Below are positions 46,400 through 56,015 of a stretch of DNA of 64,000 nucleotides, in pieces (within the stretch, counting starts at the first letter, position 1; each line of letters starts with the position of its first letter). A program made the translations under genes and the position numbers. Source of the DNA: Chlamydia caviae GPIC (lineage in GTDB: Bacteria > Chlamydiota > Chlamydiia > Chlamydiales > Chlamydiaceae). The stretch is taken from the NCBI RefSeq assembly GCF_000007605.1, contig NC_003361.3, forward strand, positions 558,001-622,000, in the 5' to 3' direction. The notes under the pieces were generated by a model. That model did not search any database and was not told the DNA's origin. It saw only the letters and a program-made list of their open reading frames with translations.

Positions 46400-47044
46400 T
46401 TAGGCTTCCGTACAAGCTAAAATACTTTGAAAAACTTCATCGGGAGATGTCTCAGAAGGGATATGGATGAGTTTTCCCAGATCTTCATAATAGTTAATTA
46501 CAGGAACTGTAGCTTTTTCATAACTTTCTAGTCTCTGATGAATAACCTCTAAACTATCATCAGAACGACGAATCAAGGCAACATGACATGTTGGGCACTC
46601 CTTAAAACCTTGACTCTGGTTATATACATAATTACATGCAGGGCAAATAAATCGAGAATGAATCCTGGAAATAATTTCCTCAGCAGAAACATCTAATTGT
46701 ATTACACGATAATCTGCTGCATTGGATTTAACTAAAAAATCATTCAAAAGGACTGCTTGATCTAAAGTTCTAGGAAATCCATCGATAATACATCCAGACT
46801 TACAACCTGGTTTATTTAAAGTTTCTTGTACTATCTCCCAGACAAGATTATCGGGAACAAGAAGTCCTTTATTTATGTATTCTGCAGCTTTACTTCCTAG
46901 GGGGGTAGCTGACTTTATAGCAGATCTGAAAAGGTCTCCCGAGCTAATATGAGGAAGCCCTAAGTGATTAGCAAGACGTTGCGATTGCGTGCCCTTACCA
47001 GAGCCCGGAGGCCCCATAATAATGTAAAAAATACTATTTACCAT
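46400..47044 (-). CDS. adk: Adenylate kinase
   Basis: Interconverts ATP, ADP and AMP; 214 residues. P-loop GPPGSGKG at residues 11-18; the lid carries a four-cysteine zinc site (CPACNYVYNQSQGFKECPTC). The reading frame stays open to 47200, but the ATG at 47044 starts the family sequence exactly, so the extra 52 residues are rejected. It is divergent from the Inc-like gene at 47339 and is followed by the NlpC/P60 gene. Confidence 0.96.
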   Translation of the reverse strand: MVNSIFYIIMGPPGSGKGTQSQRLANHLGLPHISSGDLFRSAIKSATPLGSKAAEYINKGLLVPDNLVWEIVQETLNKPGCKSGCIIDGFPRTLDQAVLLNDFLVKSNAADYRVIQLDVSAEEIISRIHSRFICPACNYVYNQSQGFKECPTCHVALIRRSDDSLEVIHQRLESYEKATVPVINYYEDLGKLIHIPSETSPDEVFQSILACTEA

Positions 47045-47338
47045 AACTATTATCAAATCTTTCCCACTCGGGAGGGGGGTGCATGAATTCAAGAGTTTAT
47101 CATTAATGCTGTAAACGTGCATCAAAGAAAACCTTGTAATAAACATTTTAGAAATCAAAAATCCAGGAAGAGAATAGGAAAATTTCTCTCTATCGCGCAA
47201 CAGTTAAACTCTAAAACATTTATTAACAAATACAACTTAATACCTTAGGCTAAAAAGTTAAAAGGATTTGAAATAAACGATATATAAAAATACAATACTT
47301 CGGTTGTTTCCTGTTTTATTACGAAAACTATAGATCTA
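47045..47338. other. Divergent promoter region between adk and the PPxY Inc gene
   Basis: About 290 bases with no gene. The rightward promoter is annotated at 47268-47296; the adk promoter was not resolved. An open frame runs upstream of the adk start but has no family sequence. Confidence 0.45.
47268..47296 (+). promoter_or_regulatory. Sigma-66 promoter of the PPxY Inc-like gene
   Basis: TTGAAA and TACAAT separated by 17 bases, 43 bases upstream of the ATG at 47339. The spacer is AT-rich, a feature of chlamydial promoters. Confidence 0.65.
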
Positions 47339-48463
47339 ATGACAAATCCTATAGACAATCTTAATCCTAACAACCTGATTTTAGATTTCTTCGATTCTAT
47401 TACAGGAAAGAACTCTATTTATGAAATCACAAAATGTGATCCAGGTCCTTTAATTAGGATTTCAGATTCTCAGTGTGTCGATAACCTAGACATTAATAAT
47501 CTAGCGATTATAAGCCACGTTTTCACGTTAGAAACGGCTCCTCTATTTCAGCAAGACACCTCTCCTGTTGTACAACATGGGGCAGAATATTCGGTATGTT
47601 CTCTGAGGGGAAGTCTGTGTTTAAGCTTATCAGAAAGTTCCAGTCTTTTTCTGACGCTAATTCACGAAATTTGCACACTAATTAATGTTATCTTTCAAAA
47701 TACGTTCGGCAGTGTAATAAGAAGTACTATTAGTGTCTGCTCGCTTATTCAAAAAAGCTTTCTTTTCTATCGAAATGAGAAAAAAATCTTAAGAATTATC
47801 AAGCAAGACAACACAATATCCGCATTTAAAAAAGGCGGTTATCTAGCAGCGGCATCAGCATTAAATCATGCTAGAAAAACCGCATCATCCTTACTTGCCT
47901 GGAAGGTATCTGCTCTAGCCACAGCGATACTCTCCGTACTCGCTATCATAGTATTCATTATAGGGTGTATATTTGCATTTAACGCTGGGGGCATTTTCTC
48001 AGATACCTCCTTTATGTCTCAAGCAGCATGGACGTTAGGCGCTGGGGGACTTGCTTTTCTTCTTTTAGGCCTACTTTCCATCCCACAATCTCATTGTAGT
48101 TATTACCGCCGACAAGCGGCTATAGACTCTATTCATCGTTCGCTGCTGTGTCTCCACATTAGCGAACAAATTCGTGTATCATCTCAAGATTCTGATAACC
48201 TCTCCTCTGTAGTAGCCAGAAACTGTCTGAGTCCCTATAGCGATCTTTTAGATCCTCAAGTTTTCCCTCCTTTCATTCCCTCTGAAGAATCCACGAGAAA
48301 TCACCCTATAGAAAGACAGTATCTACACACAAATAGCCTGTCAGATCTAATCGCTTCTCTTGCTATTGATTCTAGAGAAAGCTCCATACCTCTACCGCCT
48401 TCTTTGCCTCCTCCTTATGCAGAACTTCCACCAGCCTATGAAGAAGGTTTTAGAAGAAGATAG
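47339..48463 (+). CDS. Inc-like membrane protein ending in two PPxY motifs
   Basis: Predicted inclusion-membrane protein of 374 residues. After a long soluble N-terminal region with a weak hydrophobic patch (about 105-140), a strong bilobed hydrophobic domain lies at about 186-250, then a soluble tail. The last 18 residues hold two PPxY motifs: PPPY at 357-360 and PPAY at 364-367, followed by EEGFRRR. PPxY binds WW domains such as those of NEDD4-type ubiquitin ligases in eukaryotes. It resembles the protein at 49059-50180 in layout and tail. No ribosome site is obvious before the ATG. Function unknown. Confidence 0.75.
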   Translation: MTNPIDNLNPNNLILDFFDSITGKNSIYEITKCDPGPLIRISDSQCVDNLDINNLAIISHVFTLETAPLFQQDTSPVVQHGAEYSVCSLRGSLCLSLSESSSLFLTLIHEICTLINVIFQNTFGSVIRSTISVCSLIQKSFLFYRNEKKILRIIKQDNTISAFKKGGYLAAASALNHARKTASSLLAWKVSALATAILSVLAIIVFIIGCIFAFNAGGIFSDTSFMSQAAWTLGAGGLAFLLLGLLSIPQSHCSYYRRQAAIDSIHRSLLCLHISEQIRVSSQDSDNLSSVVARNCLSPYSDLLDPQVFPPFIPSEESTRNHPIERQYLHTNSLSDLIASLAIDSRESSIPLPPSLPPPYAELPPAYEEGFRRR

Positions 48464-48517
48464 AAGAAGAAACCAAAGTAATAAGAAATTAACGTTTACC
48501 AAATTAGAGGGGATATC

Positions 48518-48940
48518 ATGGCGTGTTATTTAACTTTTGGCAATGAAGATATTAGCGGTTTTTCAACATCGCAAAAAACTTCGTGTGCAGTTTTCGATCT
48601 TATTACATTTCCTGTAGTTTCTATAGTTATAAGCATCTTAGCCTGGGCAATTTTACTTATAAAAATAGTAGCTAAAACATTGAAATTCCTATTCCAGCTC
48701 ATTACGGCTCCATGTAGAGGGGATGATGAAGTATCTTTACGACGAGCTTTCGGTAGATTAAGAACAGAAATGATCACAGAACATCTCATCCTACTACCTT
48801 TGATAGGCTCCATTCTTCAAGGATTAATCCTCGTTTATAGGGCAGATCAAAATGGCTATGCAGAGCTAGGATCTTTAGATTCAGCTGTTTGCTTCATGGA
48901 GAGCAGTCCAGCATATTTAGCCAATCTAGTTAAATGGTAA
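48518..48940 (+). CDS. Small membrane protein between the PPxY genes
   Basis: A 140-residue protein with a hydrophobic hairpin at about 26-72 (VFDLITFPVVSIVISILAWA and following), a basic segment, and a second hydrophobic stretch at about 92-107. AGAGGGGATATC before the ATG is a strong ribosome site, so it is a real gene. The helix pattern, P-rich hydrophobic run and following R/E-rich segment resemble, loosely, the middle of the protein at 2127-3293. The last residues are uncharged up to a final KW. Function unknown; its place between two similar Inc-like genes suggests a shared role. Confidence 0.68.
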   Translation: MACYLTFGNEDISGFSTSQKTSCAVFDLITFPVVSIVISILAWAILLIKIVAKTLKFLFQLITAPCRGDDEVSLRRAFGRLRTEMITEHLILLPLIGSILQGLILVYRADQNGYAELGSLDSAVCFMESSPAYLANLVKW

Positions 48941-49001
48941 AGATTTTTTAAACAATTAAAGAATTTGCAAAGAGCTTGTTAATTAACTAGTAAAATAATC
49001 A

Positions 49002-49032
49002 TTGCAGTTTAAAGACAGGAATCGTTTATAAT
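49002..49032 (+). promoter_or_regulatory. Possible promoter of the second PPxY gene
   Basis: TTGCAG and TATAAT with a 19-base spacer (or TTTATA with 17), 26 bases upstream of the ATG at 49059. The long spacing lowers confidence. Confidence 0.45.
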
Positions 49033-49058
49033 TTTAATTTATTTTGAGAAATTAAAGT

Positions 49059-50180
49059 ATGGCGTCTACTTCCTTAAACAATAAGCTCTTAGCCTCTAAC
49101 GAGAGTGCTCGTTCGACGATTTTAGATCTTACGGACCATGGACCTCACAGTTTTACAGAATTACCTATGAGCTCCCCTGCTCATACTTTTCTAATTTATC
49201 GATCTAGCGCAACATCTGCAGCAATAAATAATTTAGCAACGACGTGTCCTGCTTTGCATCCTACAGGCACCTCTTCAGAAATGGAAACGGCTTTCGCGAT
49301 GATGTCGGCTTCAAGTGCTGTATGCCATTGTGTTGAGCACATTCTTTGTGCACATGCTCTATGTCATATATTGAATGGGGCGGGATCCGGGAACTCTGGC
49401 GACTCTGTTATCGTTGCTGTTATTTTTGGTATCTTTGCCACTTTAATTTTAGCAATTTTCGGTTCTTCTTTAGGCTCTGCTATTTTAAGCGCCGTGAAAA
49501 TCCATAGTGTCTCTAAAACGATCTCTAAGTTACAAGAGTCTAATAATGAGATTATTCAAGATTTAGCAGACTCTCGCGTCAATGATCAGGCAGGCGCCAG
49601 ATCAAAAGCTGCTGCGCTATTAACTGTAGAGGGGAATAAGGAGTTAGTTTCCGCCTACAAGCACTACAGAGCTTCCAAAATAGCCTTCTTAGTGTGCGCT
49701 ATTATTTGCACCCTGGCTATAGCGGCATTAGCTGCTGCTGCTGTATTAGGTGTTTTCTTCTCTGGTCCTTTAGCTGCTGCTGCTATTTCCGCTGCTATTC
49801 TTGGTTGTTGCGCTGCAGGAGGAAGCTTAATAGTTGTTGCCTTCATAGGCTTTATGATTGCTTCGGTATATATGGCCAAAAGACAACAAACTGCTGTCGC
49901 ACATTTAAATACTGCCACTCTCTATGCTATGGTCGCAGACCAAATCCTGAATAATCCTGAGGACTACGACGGAAATGCGATGAGCCGGAGGGTTACGCGC
50001 CAGGTTCTAGCAAAATCTCCTCAAAGGTTATTTAATCAAATGGAGCGTGCGTATCTAGATATAGAAAACCTTCTACATTACTCCAGACAGACATCTCCAA
50101 CTCCAAGTGCCCCTCCGCCTAGTTATGCAGATCTGTATGGAAGCGGCCTACCTCCAAGTTATGAAGAAGCTACGCGATGA
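49059..50180 (+). CDS. Inc-like membrane protein ending in two PPxY motifs (second copy)
   Basis: Predicted inclusion-membrane protein of 373 residues with two hydrophobic hairpins: about 119-150 and a very Ala-rich one at about 212-272 (LAIAALAAAAVLGVFFSG). A helical soluble segment separates them. The tail carries PPSY at 353-356 and PPSY at 365-368, the latter in LPPSYEEATR. The tail and the helix after the second hairpin (MAKRQQTAVAHLNTATLYAM here, YYRRQAAIDSIHRSLLCLHI there) resemble the protein at 47339-48463, so the two are paralogues. Function unknown; host WW-domain binding is inference. Confidence 0.76.
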   Translation: MASTSLNNKLLASNESARSTILDLTDHGPHSFTELPMSSPAHTFLIYRSSATSAAINNLATTCPALHPTGTSSEMETAFAMMSASSAVCHCVEHILCAHALCHILNGAGSGNSGDSVIVAVIFGIFATLILAIFGSSLGSAILSAVKIHSVSKTISKLQESNNEIIQDLADSRVNDQAGARSKAAALLTVEGNKELVSAYKHYRASKIAFLVCAIICTLAIAALAAAAVLGVFFSGPLAAAAISAAILGCCAAGGSLIVVAFIGFMIASVYMAKRQQTAVAHLNTATLYAMVADQILNNPEDYDGNAMSRRVTRQVLAKSPQRLFNQMERAYLDIENLLHYSRQTSPTPSAPPPSYADLYGSGLPPSYEEATR

Positions 50181-50243
50181 AATAGATAGAGTAATTAGGA
50201 GAAGTGTTTCCTGATCTTAGATTTACAGATCCCTATTTATACA

Positions 50244-51020
50244 TTAGATAATATCTAATTTATACAGTGGGGAAATCGAGTCGAAATCTTTCGAATCATA
50301 AGCATCTGCAGCAAGAATCCAAAATAGAGGCGTTTTTGCTTGTCCGACCAGCTCTATAGGGTAGGGTTGCGGTTGCTTATCTTTAGGGAAAAATACGCTA
50401 CTTACGATAGCTTTTTTATTCTCTCCTTGAACATAGACAACTATGTGTTTTGCTTTGTGCACAGTGGGAAGGGTAAGAGTCATTCTCTCAGTTTCTAATT
50501 GAGGAACTTCATTAAATACGACTAGACGCTCTTGTTCTTTTAGAGCTTGTGTATTTGGGAATAGGGATAGGGTATGACCGTCTTCACCAATCCCGAGCAT
50601 AACCATATCAAAACTTACTTCAGGAACTACGGATTCTATAAGGTTTTGATATTTTCTTGCTCCGTCAGGATTTTCAGTTTCCATGCGAAAAATCTGCTCT
50701 TCAGGAATATACAAATCCCGAAGAATACTCATGGCCTGACCATAGTTACTTTCATAAGATGTGTGGGGGACATTTCTTTCATCTCCCCAAAATAGAAAGA
50801 TCTTAGTAGGATCGGAGATCTTATCTTTGTTTTTTACAATTTCCTTAAAGATTTCTAAAGGAGTTCTCCCTCCAGAAAGAGCAACATAAAAAGCTCCGCG
50901 CTGTTTAATGGATTTATTAGCACTTGCTATCCAATCCTTACTAGCCAGATCAATAAACAACTCGGGTTTCTTCGTGAGGAGGAGTTTATTCGTATCGTTA
51001 AAATTCACTAATGTTGCCAT
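50244..51020 (-). CDS. pgl: 6-phosphogluconolactonase
   Basis: Hydrolyses 6-phosphogluconolactone, second step of the oxidative pentose phosphate pathway; 258 residues, DevB/SOL type. Blocks AFYVALSGGRTPLEIFKEI, IFLFWGDERNVPH and VMLGIGEDGHTLSLFPN match the family. It follows zwf by 23 bases on the same strand, so the two steps are made from one transcript. I recall CT186. Confidence 0.94.
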   Translation of the reverse strand: MATLVNFNDTNKLLLTKKPELFIDLASKDWIASANKSIKQRGAFYVALSGGRTPLEIFKEIVKNKDKISDPTKIFLFWGDERNVPHTSYESNYGQAMSILRDLYIPEEQIFRMETENPDGARKYQNLIESVVPEVSFDMVMLGIGEDGHTLSLFPNTQALKEQERLVVFNEVPQLETERMTLTLPTVHKAKHIVVYVQGENKKAIVSSVFFPKDKQPQPYPIELVGQAKTPLFWILAADAYDSKDFDSISPLYKLDII

Positions 51021-51043
51021 AATTATCTCAAAATACAGTTAAG

Positions 51044-52585
51044 TTACAGGGGACGCCAACTTCTTCCATCAGCTTGTAGTAATTCCTCTGCTTCCTTAGG
51101 ACCTGAAGATCCAGCAACATAATTAGGGAAATGCGCATCTGAGGAATCTTGCTCCCATCGCTTTAAAATCGGTGTAAAGAGCTCCCAAGAATCCATAACT
51201 TCATCACTACAGGTAAATAGAATCCTATCGCCTAGAATACAGTCACAAAGCAATCTCTCGTAAGCTTCCGGCGCCGTTGTCTTGAAATACGTATCGTAGC
51301 GAAAATCCATTTTCACAGGACGTACGATATTATTCATTCCAGGAACTTTACAGTTAAATTTCAAGGCCACGCCTTCATCCGGTTGTATACGGATAATTAG
51401 CAGATCATTTTCTAAAGGACATACGGGACAAGATTCCGCTGTAAATAAGCTGGGCAAAGACTTTTTGAAAATGATAGAGATATCTGTAGAGCGTTTAGAA
51501 AGACGTTTACCGGCTCGAAGATAAAAAGGCACTCCCAACCAACGTGGGTTATCAATAAACATCTTTAACGCTACATAAGTCTCCACATTAGAATCTGGAG
51601 CTACATTGTCTTCTTCACGATAGCCAAGAACAGACACATCTTGTACTTCTCCCGGACCATATTGTCCACGAATAATATCTTCTTTAGCAAATGGACGGAT
51701 TTTCTTAAGAATATTGATCTTTTCTTTTTTAATTTCTTCAGAATTGAATACTGAAGGAGGTTCCATAGTTAATAGACATAAAAGCTGCATCATATGGTTT
51801 TGCACCATATCACGAAGCATTCCAGATTTTTCAAAGAAGTTCCCTCGTGTGCCTATGCCTATAGATTCACTCACGCTAATTTGCACATGATCAATGTATT
51901 GAGAATTCCAACAAGACTCAAATAGAGTATTTGCAAAACGTATCGTAAGAATATTCTGTACAGTTTCTTTCCCCAGATAATGATCGATACGATAGACAGA
52001 ATCTTCATCTAGATTATCATCTATGTACTTTTGTAGTTCTTTAGCGCTTTGTAGATCCACACCAAAGGGTTTTTCTATAATCACTCGAGACCATGGCTTG
52101 CCTTCGCTTTGATCATGATAAAAAAGCTTATGCTTATTAATATTTTCGATAATCTCGGGGAAATACTCTGGAGGCGTTGATAAGTAAAATAGCCGATTCC
52201 CTTGTGTCTTATATTTCTTATCAATATCCTCAAGTCTCTCTTTTAATGAGGCGTAGCCCTCGGGAGAAGAGAAGTTGGATTCGTGATAAAATATACGTGA
52301 TTCAAACTCTTCCCAAATGCGGATATCAAGCTCTTGAGCACGTGAAAAGTTTTGTATTGCCTGTTTCATTTCTTCACGAAATTCCTCATGGCTTTTCTTT
52401 CTTCTAGCAAAACCTACGCAGACAAAGTTTTCAGACAGCCTACCCTCTTTAATAAGATGATACAATGCTGGGAATAACTTGCGCGCTGTAAGATCTCCGG
52501 TAGCTCCGAAGATTACCATCACACAGGGAGGACATGGGAGCAAGGTTTTCCCGCCATCTTTATTTTCATTACTTGTCATTTCCAT
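51044..52585 (-). CDS. zwf: Glucose-6-phosphate 1-dehydrogenase
   Basis: First enzyme of the oxidative pentose phosphate pathway and source of NADPH; 513 residues. The nucleotide site is IFGATGDLTARKLFPALY near residue 30, the active-site block is RIDHYLGKETVQN, and the substrate block is FYLRAGKRLSKRSTDISI (all normal). Either ATG at 52585 or at 52579 could be used. The 292-base upstream region holds several palindromes, including a 25-base one at 52826-52850. Followed by pgl. I recall CT185. Confidence 0.96.
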   Translation of the reverse strand: MEMTSNENKDGGKTLLPCPPCVMVIFGATGDLTARKLFPALYHLIKEGRLSENFVCVGFARRKKSHEEFREEMKQAIQNFSRAQELDIRIWEEFESRIFYHESNFSSPEGYASLKERLEDIDKKYKTQGNRLFYLSTPPEYFPEIIENINKHKLFYHDQSEGKPWSRVIIEKPFGVDLQSAKELQKYIDDNLDEDSVYRIDHYLGKETVQNILTIRFANTLFESCWNSQYIDHVQISVSESIGIGTRGNFFEKSGMLRDMVQNHMMQLLCLLTMEPPSVFNSEEIKKEKINILKKIRPFAKEDIIRGQYGPGEVQDVSVLGYREEDNVAPDSNVETYVALKMFIDNPRWLGVPFYLRAGKRLSKRSTDISIIFKKSLPSLFTAESCPVCPLENDLLIIRIQPDEGVALKFNCKVPGMNNIVRPVKMDFRYDTYFKTTAPEAYERLLCDCILGDRILFTCSDEVMDSWELFTPILKRWEQDSSDAHFPNYVAGSSGPKEAEELLQADGRSWRPL

Positions 52586-52877
52586 GGTGCTTAGGGCCTC
52601 GTGACATAGCTAAAAATGCGTAGAATAACAAAAAAAGAATAAAAATAACTACGAAGAAACTTTACCTGCACAGAAATTCCCCTACAGATGAAAAATGGCT
52701 ATGTTTTTCTCAATCTCTTTCTTTTTGAACGGTTACGATGAGCGTTGTAAAGTTTTCTTTGTTGAGCCCTATAGGGGAGTTCCTTGTAGGGCAATCACAA
52801 TGGTTAACCATGCCGCAGGATTAAGGTAATCTGCATGGCATGCAGATTACTCATAGACTCTCTATTTAAAGGGGGGA
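52586..52877. other. Palindrome-rich region between oppA and zwf
   Basis: No gene. It must contain the end of the oppA transcript and the zwf promoter (both on the minus strand). It holds CCCTATAGGG at 52767-52776 within a larger GCCCTA/TAGGGC pairing (52766-52792), ATGGTTAACCAT at 52800-52811, and the 25-base palindrome at 52826-52850. Confidence 0.55.
52826..52850. repeat. 25-base perfect palindrome downstream of oppA
   Basis: Arms GTAATCTGCATG and CATGCAGATTAC around a single G. It starts 28 bases after the oppA stop on the minus strand. No T-run follows on either strand, so a classical terminator is unlikely; an operator or an RNA-stabilising hairpin is possible. Confidence 0.65.
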
Positions 52878-54464
52878 TTAGGGTGCTTTAACGAAACGGA
52901 AATCCACGACTCCTGTAGGGGAAAAGTTAAAATTCGATAACTTTTTATTTAATGCGAAATGAAAAGCGTCATGATAAATCGGTTCGATGATATGGAAAGT
53001 TTCCAAATATAAAGCGGCTTGTGAAATGAGTTCATTACGCTTTTCTAGATCCCTTTCTTCTTGAATAGTGGTTAGGAGCTCTATGAAGTCCTTATGATCT
53101 AACGCATAGGGAGGCACTCCGGAAGGGTGAGCAAAAATTGTTAGAAATGCCATAGGATCAGAAAAATCTGCGAACCATCCTCCCGTAGCTAATGAAAAAT
53201 GTCCCGAAGCTAATTCTGCTTGTAAAAGAGCAAACTCTTTTCCTGCTATCGGAATAGAAAATCCTAAGGTATCTTTCCATTGCTCACGAATCATCTGAAC
53301 AAGTAAAGCACTTGCAGAGGAACCTGAAGGAAAGACTAAGGAGTGGCTCTCCAAATCTTTTGATGTGATATTCAGCTCTTCTAAAGATTCTTGAAAGAGC
53401 TTTTTCGCTAGATGCTTACGCTGTTCTTTAGAAGGAAGCTCTAAATTCGGGTAGGTATGCAAGTTATTTGGCAGCAAATGTAGCGCGGGCTTTGCTCTAT
53501 CTAAAAATATTGTAGAAACCAAGGATTCCTTATCTAAAGCCAAAGAGAGTGCTTGTCTTAACTTCGCATGATTAAGAGGGAACTTATTTACGTTGAAAGT
53601 TAACCAAGAGGTCCCTGCAACGTCAAAAGAGCGGAGACTTCCTTTGGATTGCAGATGAGATAGCGTCTCAGTTGGGATACGTTCTCCCCAAGGAGGCCCT
53701 TGCCAATGCAACTTCCCTTGATTAAACAACAGAGCTGCGGTATTTGCATCTGGGATAAAGTGCACTGTGATCGTTTGAGTTTTTACTGCCTCTTGGTTGT
53801 AATAATGAGGATTTTTCTCAAGACGCAGCCACTGCTTTTGTTTAATTTGTTTAGGATAAAAGGCGCTACTGGCGATAGGGAGAGCTAGTTGTGACTCACG
53901 TTGTTCTTTATGAACAGGGAAAAAAATAGGTAAGGCTAAAAGTTTTAAAAAATGCGAGGTTGGAGATTCTAGTTCGATGACTAACGTCTTATCATCTTTA
54001 GCGTAAAAGCCTACATTCTCCTCAGGAAGCATTCCTTGCTGAATTTTCTTAATGTTTTTAATCGGATCGAAAGCAAAGTTATACACTCCAGAGACTTCTT
54101 GACTTACCACTTGTTTCCAAGAAGCAATAAAATCTTCAGCAGTTAGGGGATCGCCATTACTCCAATAAGCTTGCCTTAGATGAAAGGTGTAGGTCTTTCC
54201 ATCCTCAGAGAGAGAATAGTTTTCTGCGAGTGCCGGTTCTAAATTTCCCGTCTGAGTATTTTCTTGAACCAGTCCCTCATAAATATGCTTAATTAGATTA
54301 ATATCAGAGAGCAAACGAACTTGGCGAGGATCTAAAGACCTCGGGTCGTCTTTCATATTTATAGAGAGGTGATCTTGTGATTTTCGAAAATTATTACATC
54401 CATAAAGCACTAAGGAAGAGGAGACAAGGAAGCTGAGATAGATTCCCAATGATATCTTGCGCAT
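52878..54464 (-). CDS. oppA: Oligopeptide ABC transporter substrate-binding lipoprotein OppA
   Basis: Periplasmic peptide-binding lipoprotein, 528 residues, SBP family 5. Lipobox LYGC places the lipidated cysteine at residue 23. [40 protein letters not shown] (family block) and [13 protein letters not shown] mark the family. Its first 55 bases overlap the 3' end of tsaD. No permease or ATPase genes are near, so it must work with components encoded elsewhere. I recall CT198 beside CT197 (tsaD) in C. trachomatis. Confidence 0.92.
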   Translation of the reverse strand: MRKISLGIYLSFLVSSSLVLYGCNNFRKSQDHLSINMKDDPRSLDPRQVRLLSDINLIKHIYEGLVQENTQTGNLEPALAENYSLSEDGKTYTFHLRQAYWSNGDPLTAEDFIASWKQVVSQEVSGVYNFAFDPIKNIKKIQQGMLPEENVGFYAKDDKTLVIELESPTSHFLKLLALPIFFPVHKEQRESQLALPIASSAFYPKQIKQKQWLRLEKNPHYYNQEAVKTQTITVHFIPDANTAALLFNQGKLHWQGPPWGERIPTETLSHLQSKGSLRSFDVAGTSWLTFNVNKFPLNHAKLRQALSLALDKESLVSTIFLDRAKPALHLLPNNLHTYPNLELPSKEQRKHLAKKLFQESLEELNITSKDLESHSLVFPSGSSASALLVQMIREQWKDTLGFSIPIAGKEFALLQAELASGHFSLATGGWFADFSDPMAFLTIFAHPSGVPPYALDHKDFIELLTTIQEERDLEKRNELISQAALYLETFHIIEPIYHDAFHFALNKKLSNFNFSPTGVVDFRFVKAP

Positions 54465-55444
54465 GGATGAATTCCTATAGTAGATTTATCTGAAAGAAAC
54501 AGCTCTCGTCCTAATCCTGCGATCATCGCAGCATTATCGGTACATAACTTAGAAGAGGGAAAGTATAAAGGCAAATTTAGAGTATTTTTTAATAAATTTT
54601 GGAAATACTTATTACTTGCTACTCCCCCTCCGACCAGGATCGATCTGCACGAAATTTTTTTTACAATATTAGGAAGTTTTTGTGCAATGCTCGTGAAAGC
54701 AGCTCTTTGAAAAGATGCTGCGATATCACTTTTTTCCGCTTCAGAAAGCTCTGGAAGGGGGGTACGACTATTGCTGTTATTTCCCTTAATTGCGTAAAGA
54801 ACAGCGGTTTTCAATCCACTAAAGGATAAATCACAACCGGGAACTTTAGAGGGTGAAAAAGAATAGGATTCCTCGCATCCACAGGAGGCAAGCTTTTCTA
54901 TTAAAGAGCCTCCGGGATAAGGAAGCCCCAGGAATCTTGCCACCTTATCAAAAGTCTCTCCTATAGCATCATCTCGGCTTTTTCCTATTAACTTATATGT
55001 TAAAGGATCTTCCATCAAAAACATCGCCGTATGCGCTCCGGAAACCGCTAAGCCTAAAGCAGGAAACTCCACATTTTCTGCTTCCATATAAGCTGCATAA
55101 AGATGAGCTTCGACATGATTTACACCAATGATGGGCTTTTGACATCCTATCGCCAAACCTTTGGCAAAATTCACGCCTATAGCTAACGAACCTATTAGCC
55201 CTGGGGTATGTGTTACTGCAATAAGATCAATGTCCTCTAGGGAAACTCCCGACTCTTTTAAAGCAGAATCCACAACAGAGGGGAAAACCCTTAGATGAGC
55301 TCTGGAGGCCAGTTCAGGAACAATGCCCCCGTAGGCAACATGATCTTGTTGAGAGAAGACGACATTAGCCATAATGTGCCCCTTAGCATCTACCAAAGCA
55401 CATGCCGTCTCGTCACAAGAGCTTTCCAACCCAAGGGTAAGCAT
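54410..55444 (-). CDS. tsaD: tRNA N6-adenosine threonylcarbamoyltransferase TsaD
   Basis: Transfers the threonylcarbamoyl group to A37 of tRNAs, completing t6A made with TsaC (24317-25174). 344 residues, ASKHA fold. [18 protein letters not shown] opens the protein, the metal site is [11 protein letters not shown], and [17 protein letters not shown] lies near the end. A TTG codon at 55453 could start it three residues earlier; ATG at 55444 is preferred. The gene overlaps oppA by 55 bases. It is divergent from argR, with about 80 bases between. Confidence 0.95.
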   Translation of the reverse strand: MLTLGLESSCDETACALVDAKGHIMANVVFSQQDHVAYGGIVPELASRAHLRVFPSVVDSALKESGVSLEDIDLIAVTHTPGLIGSLAIGVNFAKGLAIGCQKPIIGVNHVEAHLYAAYMEAENVEFPALGLAVSGAHTAMFLMEDPLTYKLIGKSRDDAIGETFDKVARFLGLPYPGGSLIEKLASCGCEESYSFSPSKVPGCDLSFSGLKTAVLYAIKGNNSNSRTPLPELSEAEKSDIAASFQRAAFTSIAQKLPNIVKKISCRSILVGGGVASNKYFQNLLKNTLNLPLYFPSSKLCTDNAAMIAGLGRELFLSDKSTIGIHPCARYHWESISASLSPLP

Positions 55445-55526
55445 AAAAACCAAAGAAAAATATAAACCAGTGCTCTATAGTAAAGTGGTCTTCTGAATAT
55501 CAGCAAGGAAAACTTCAAGAGGCAAA

Positions 55527-55970
55527 ATGAAAAAAAATGTAGCACTGGATAAAGCTTTAAAAGAAATTTTAAACGAAGAAGGAGCTTCAACTCAGGAAGA
55601 AATTTGCGAAAAACTCTCTTCCTTAGGAATTGCAACGACACAATCTTCTGTGTCTCGCTGGCTAAAAAAGGTTCACGCTATAAAAATCCCTGGGGACAAA
55701 GGTGCCCGCTACTCTCTTCCTCCCTCAATAGACGACTCTAGCATCAAACATTTGGTCTTTTCTATCCGTCATAATTCTTCTTTAATTGTCATACGCACAG
55801 CTCCTGGTTCAGCTTCCTGGATAGCTAGCTTAATTGATAACAAGTTTGCAGAAAGCATCTTAGGGACTTTAGCCGGTGATGACACCATTTTCATCACACC
55901 CATCACAGAATCAACAATTTCCTTAACAGCCAAAGATATAGAAAACTTCTTGCTAGTTTTTTCGGAATAA
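55527..55970 (+). CDS. argR: Arginine repressor ArgR
   Basis: Arginine-responsive repressor, 147 residues. The N-terminal winged helix ([20 protein letters not shown]) binds ARG boxes, and the C-terminal hexamer domain ([20 protein letters not shown]) binds arginine. AAGAGG lies upstream of the ATG. It lies 45 bases upstream of glnPQ. By recollection ArgR of C. pneumoniae controls its glnPQ operon in an arginine-dependent way; C. trachomatis lacks argR. An imperfect dyad resembling an ARG box is present at 55988-56008 (ATGAGTAAATAAATATGCAT). Confidence 0.93.
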   Translation: MKKNVALDKALKEILNEEGASTQEEICEKLSSLGIATTQSSVSRWLKKVHAIKIPGDKGARYSLPPSIDDSSIKHLVFSIRHNSSLIVIRTAPGSASWIASLIDNKFAESILGTLAGDDTIFITPITESTISLTAKDIENFLLVFSE

Positions 55971-55987
55971 CTGCATGATTATGCTTT

Positions 55988-56008
55988 ATGAGTAAATAAA
56001 TATGCATG
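55988..56008 (+). promoter_or_regulatory. Candidate ARG box upstream of glnPQ
   Basis: TGAGTAAATAAATATGCA resembles the ArgR site (TGAAT, 4-6 AT bases, ATTCA) with mismatches, and lies just before glnP and just after argR. Support comes mostly from context. Confidence 0.35.
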
Positions 56009-56015
56009 GCTAGTT

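Noticed and set aside
47045..47200. N-terminal extension of adenylate kinase
   Set aside because: The frame is open but the family sequence starts exactly at the ATG at 47044; nothing like the extension is known in Adk.
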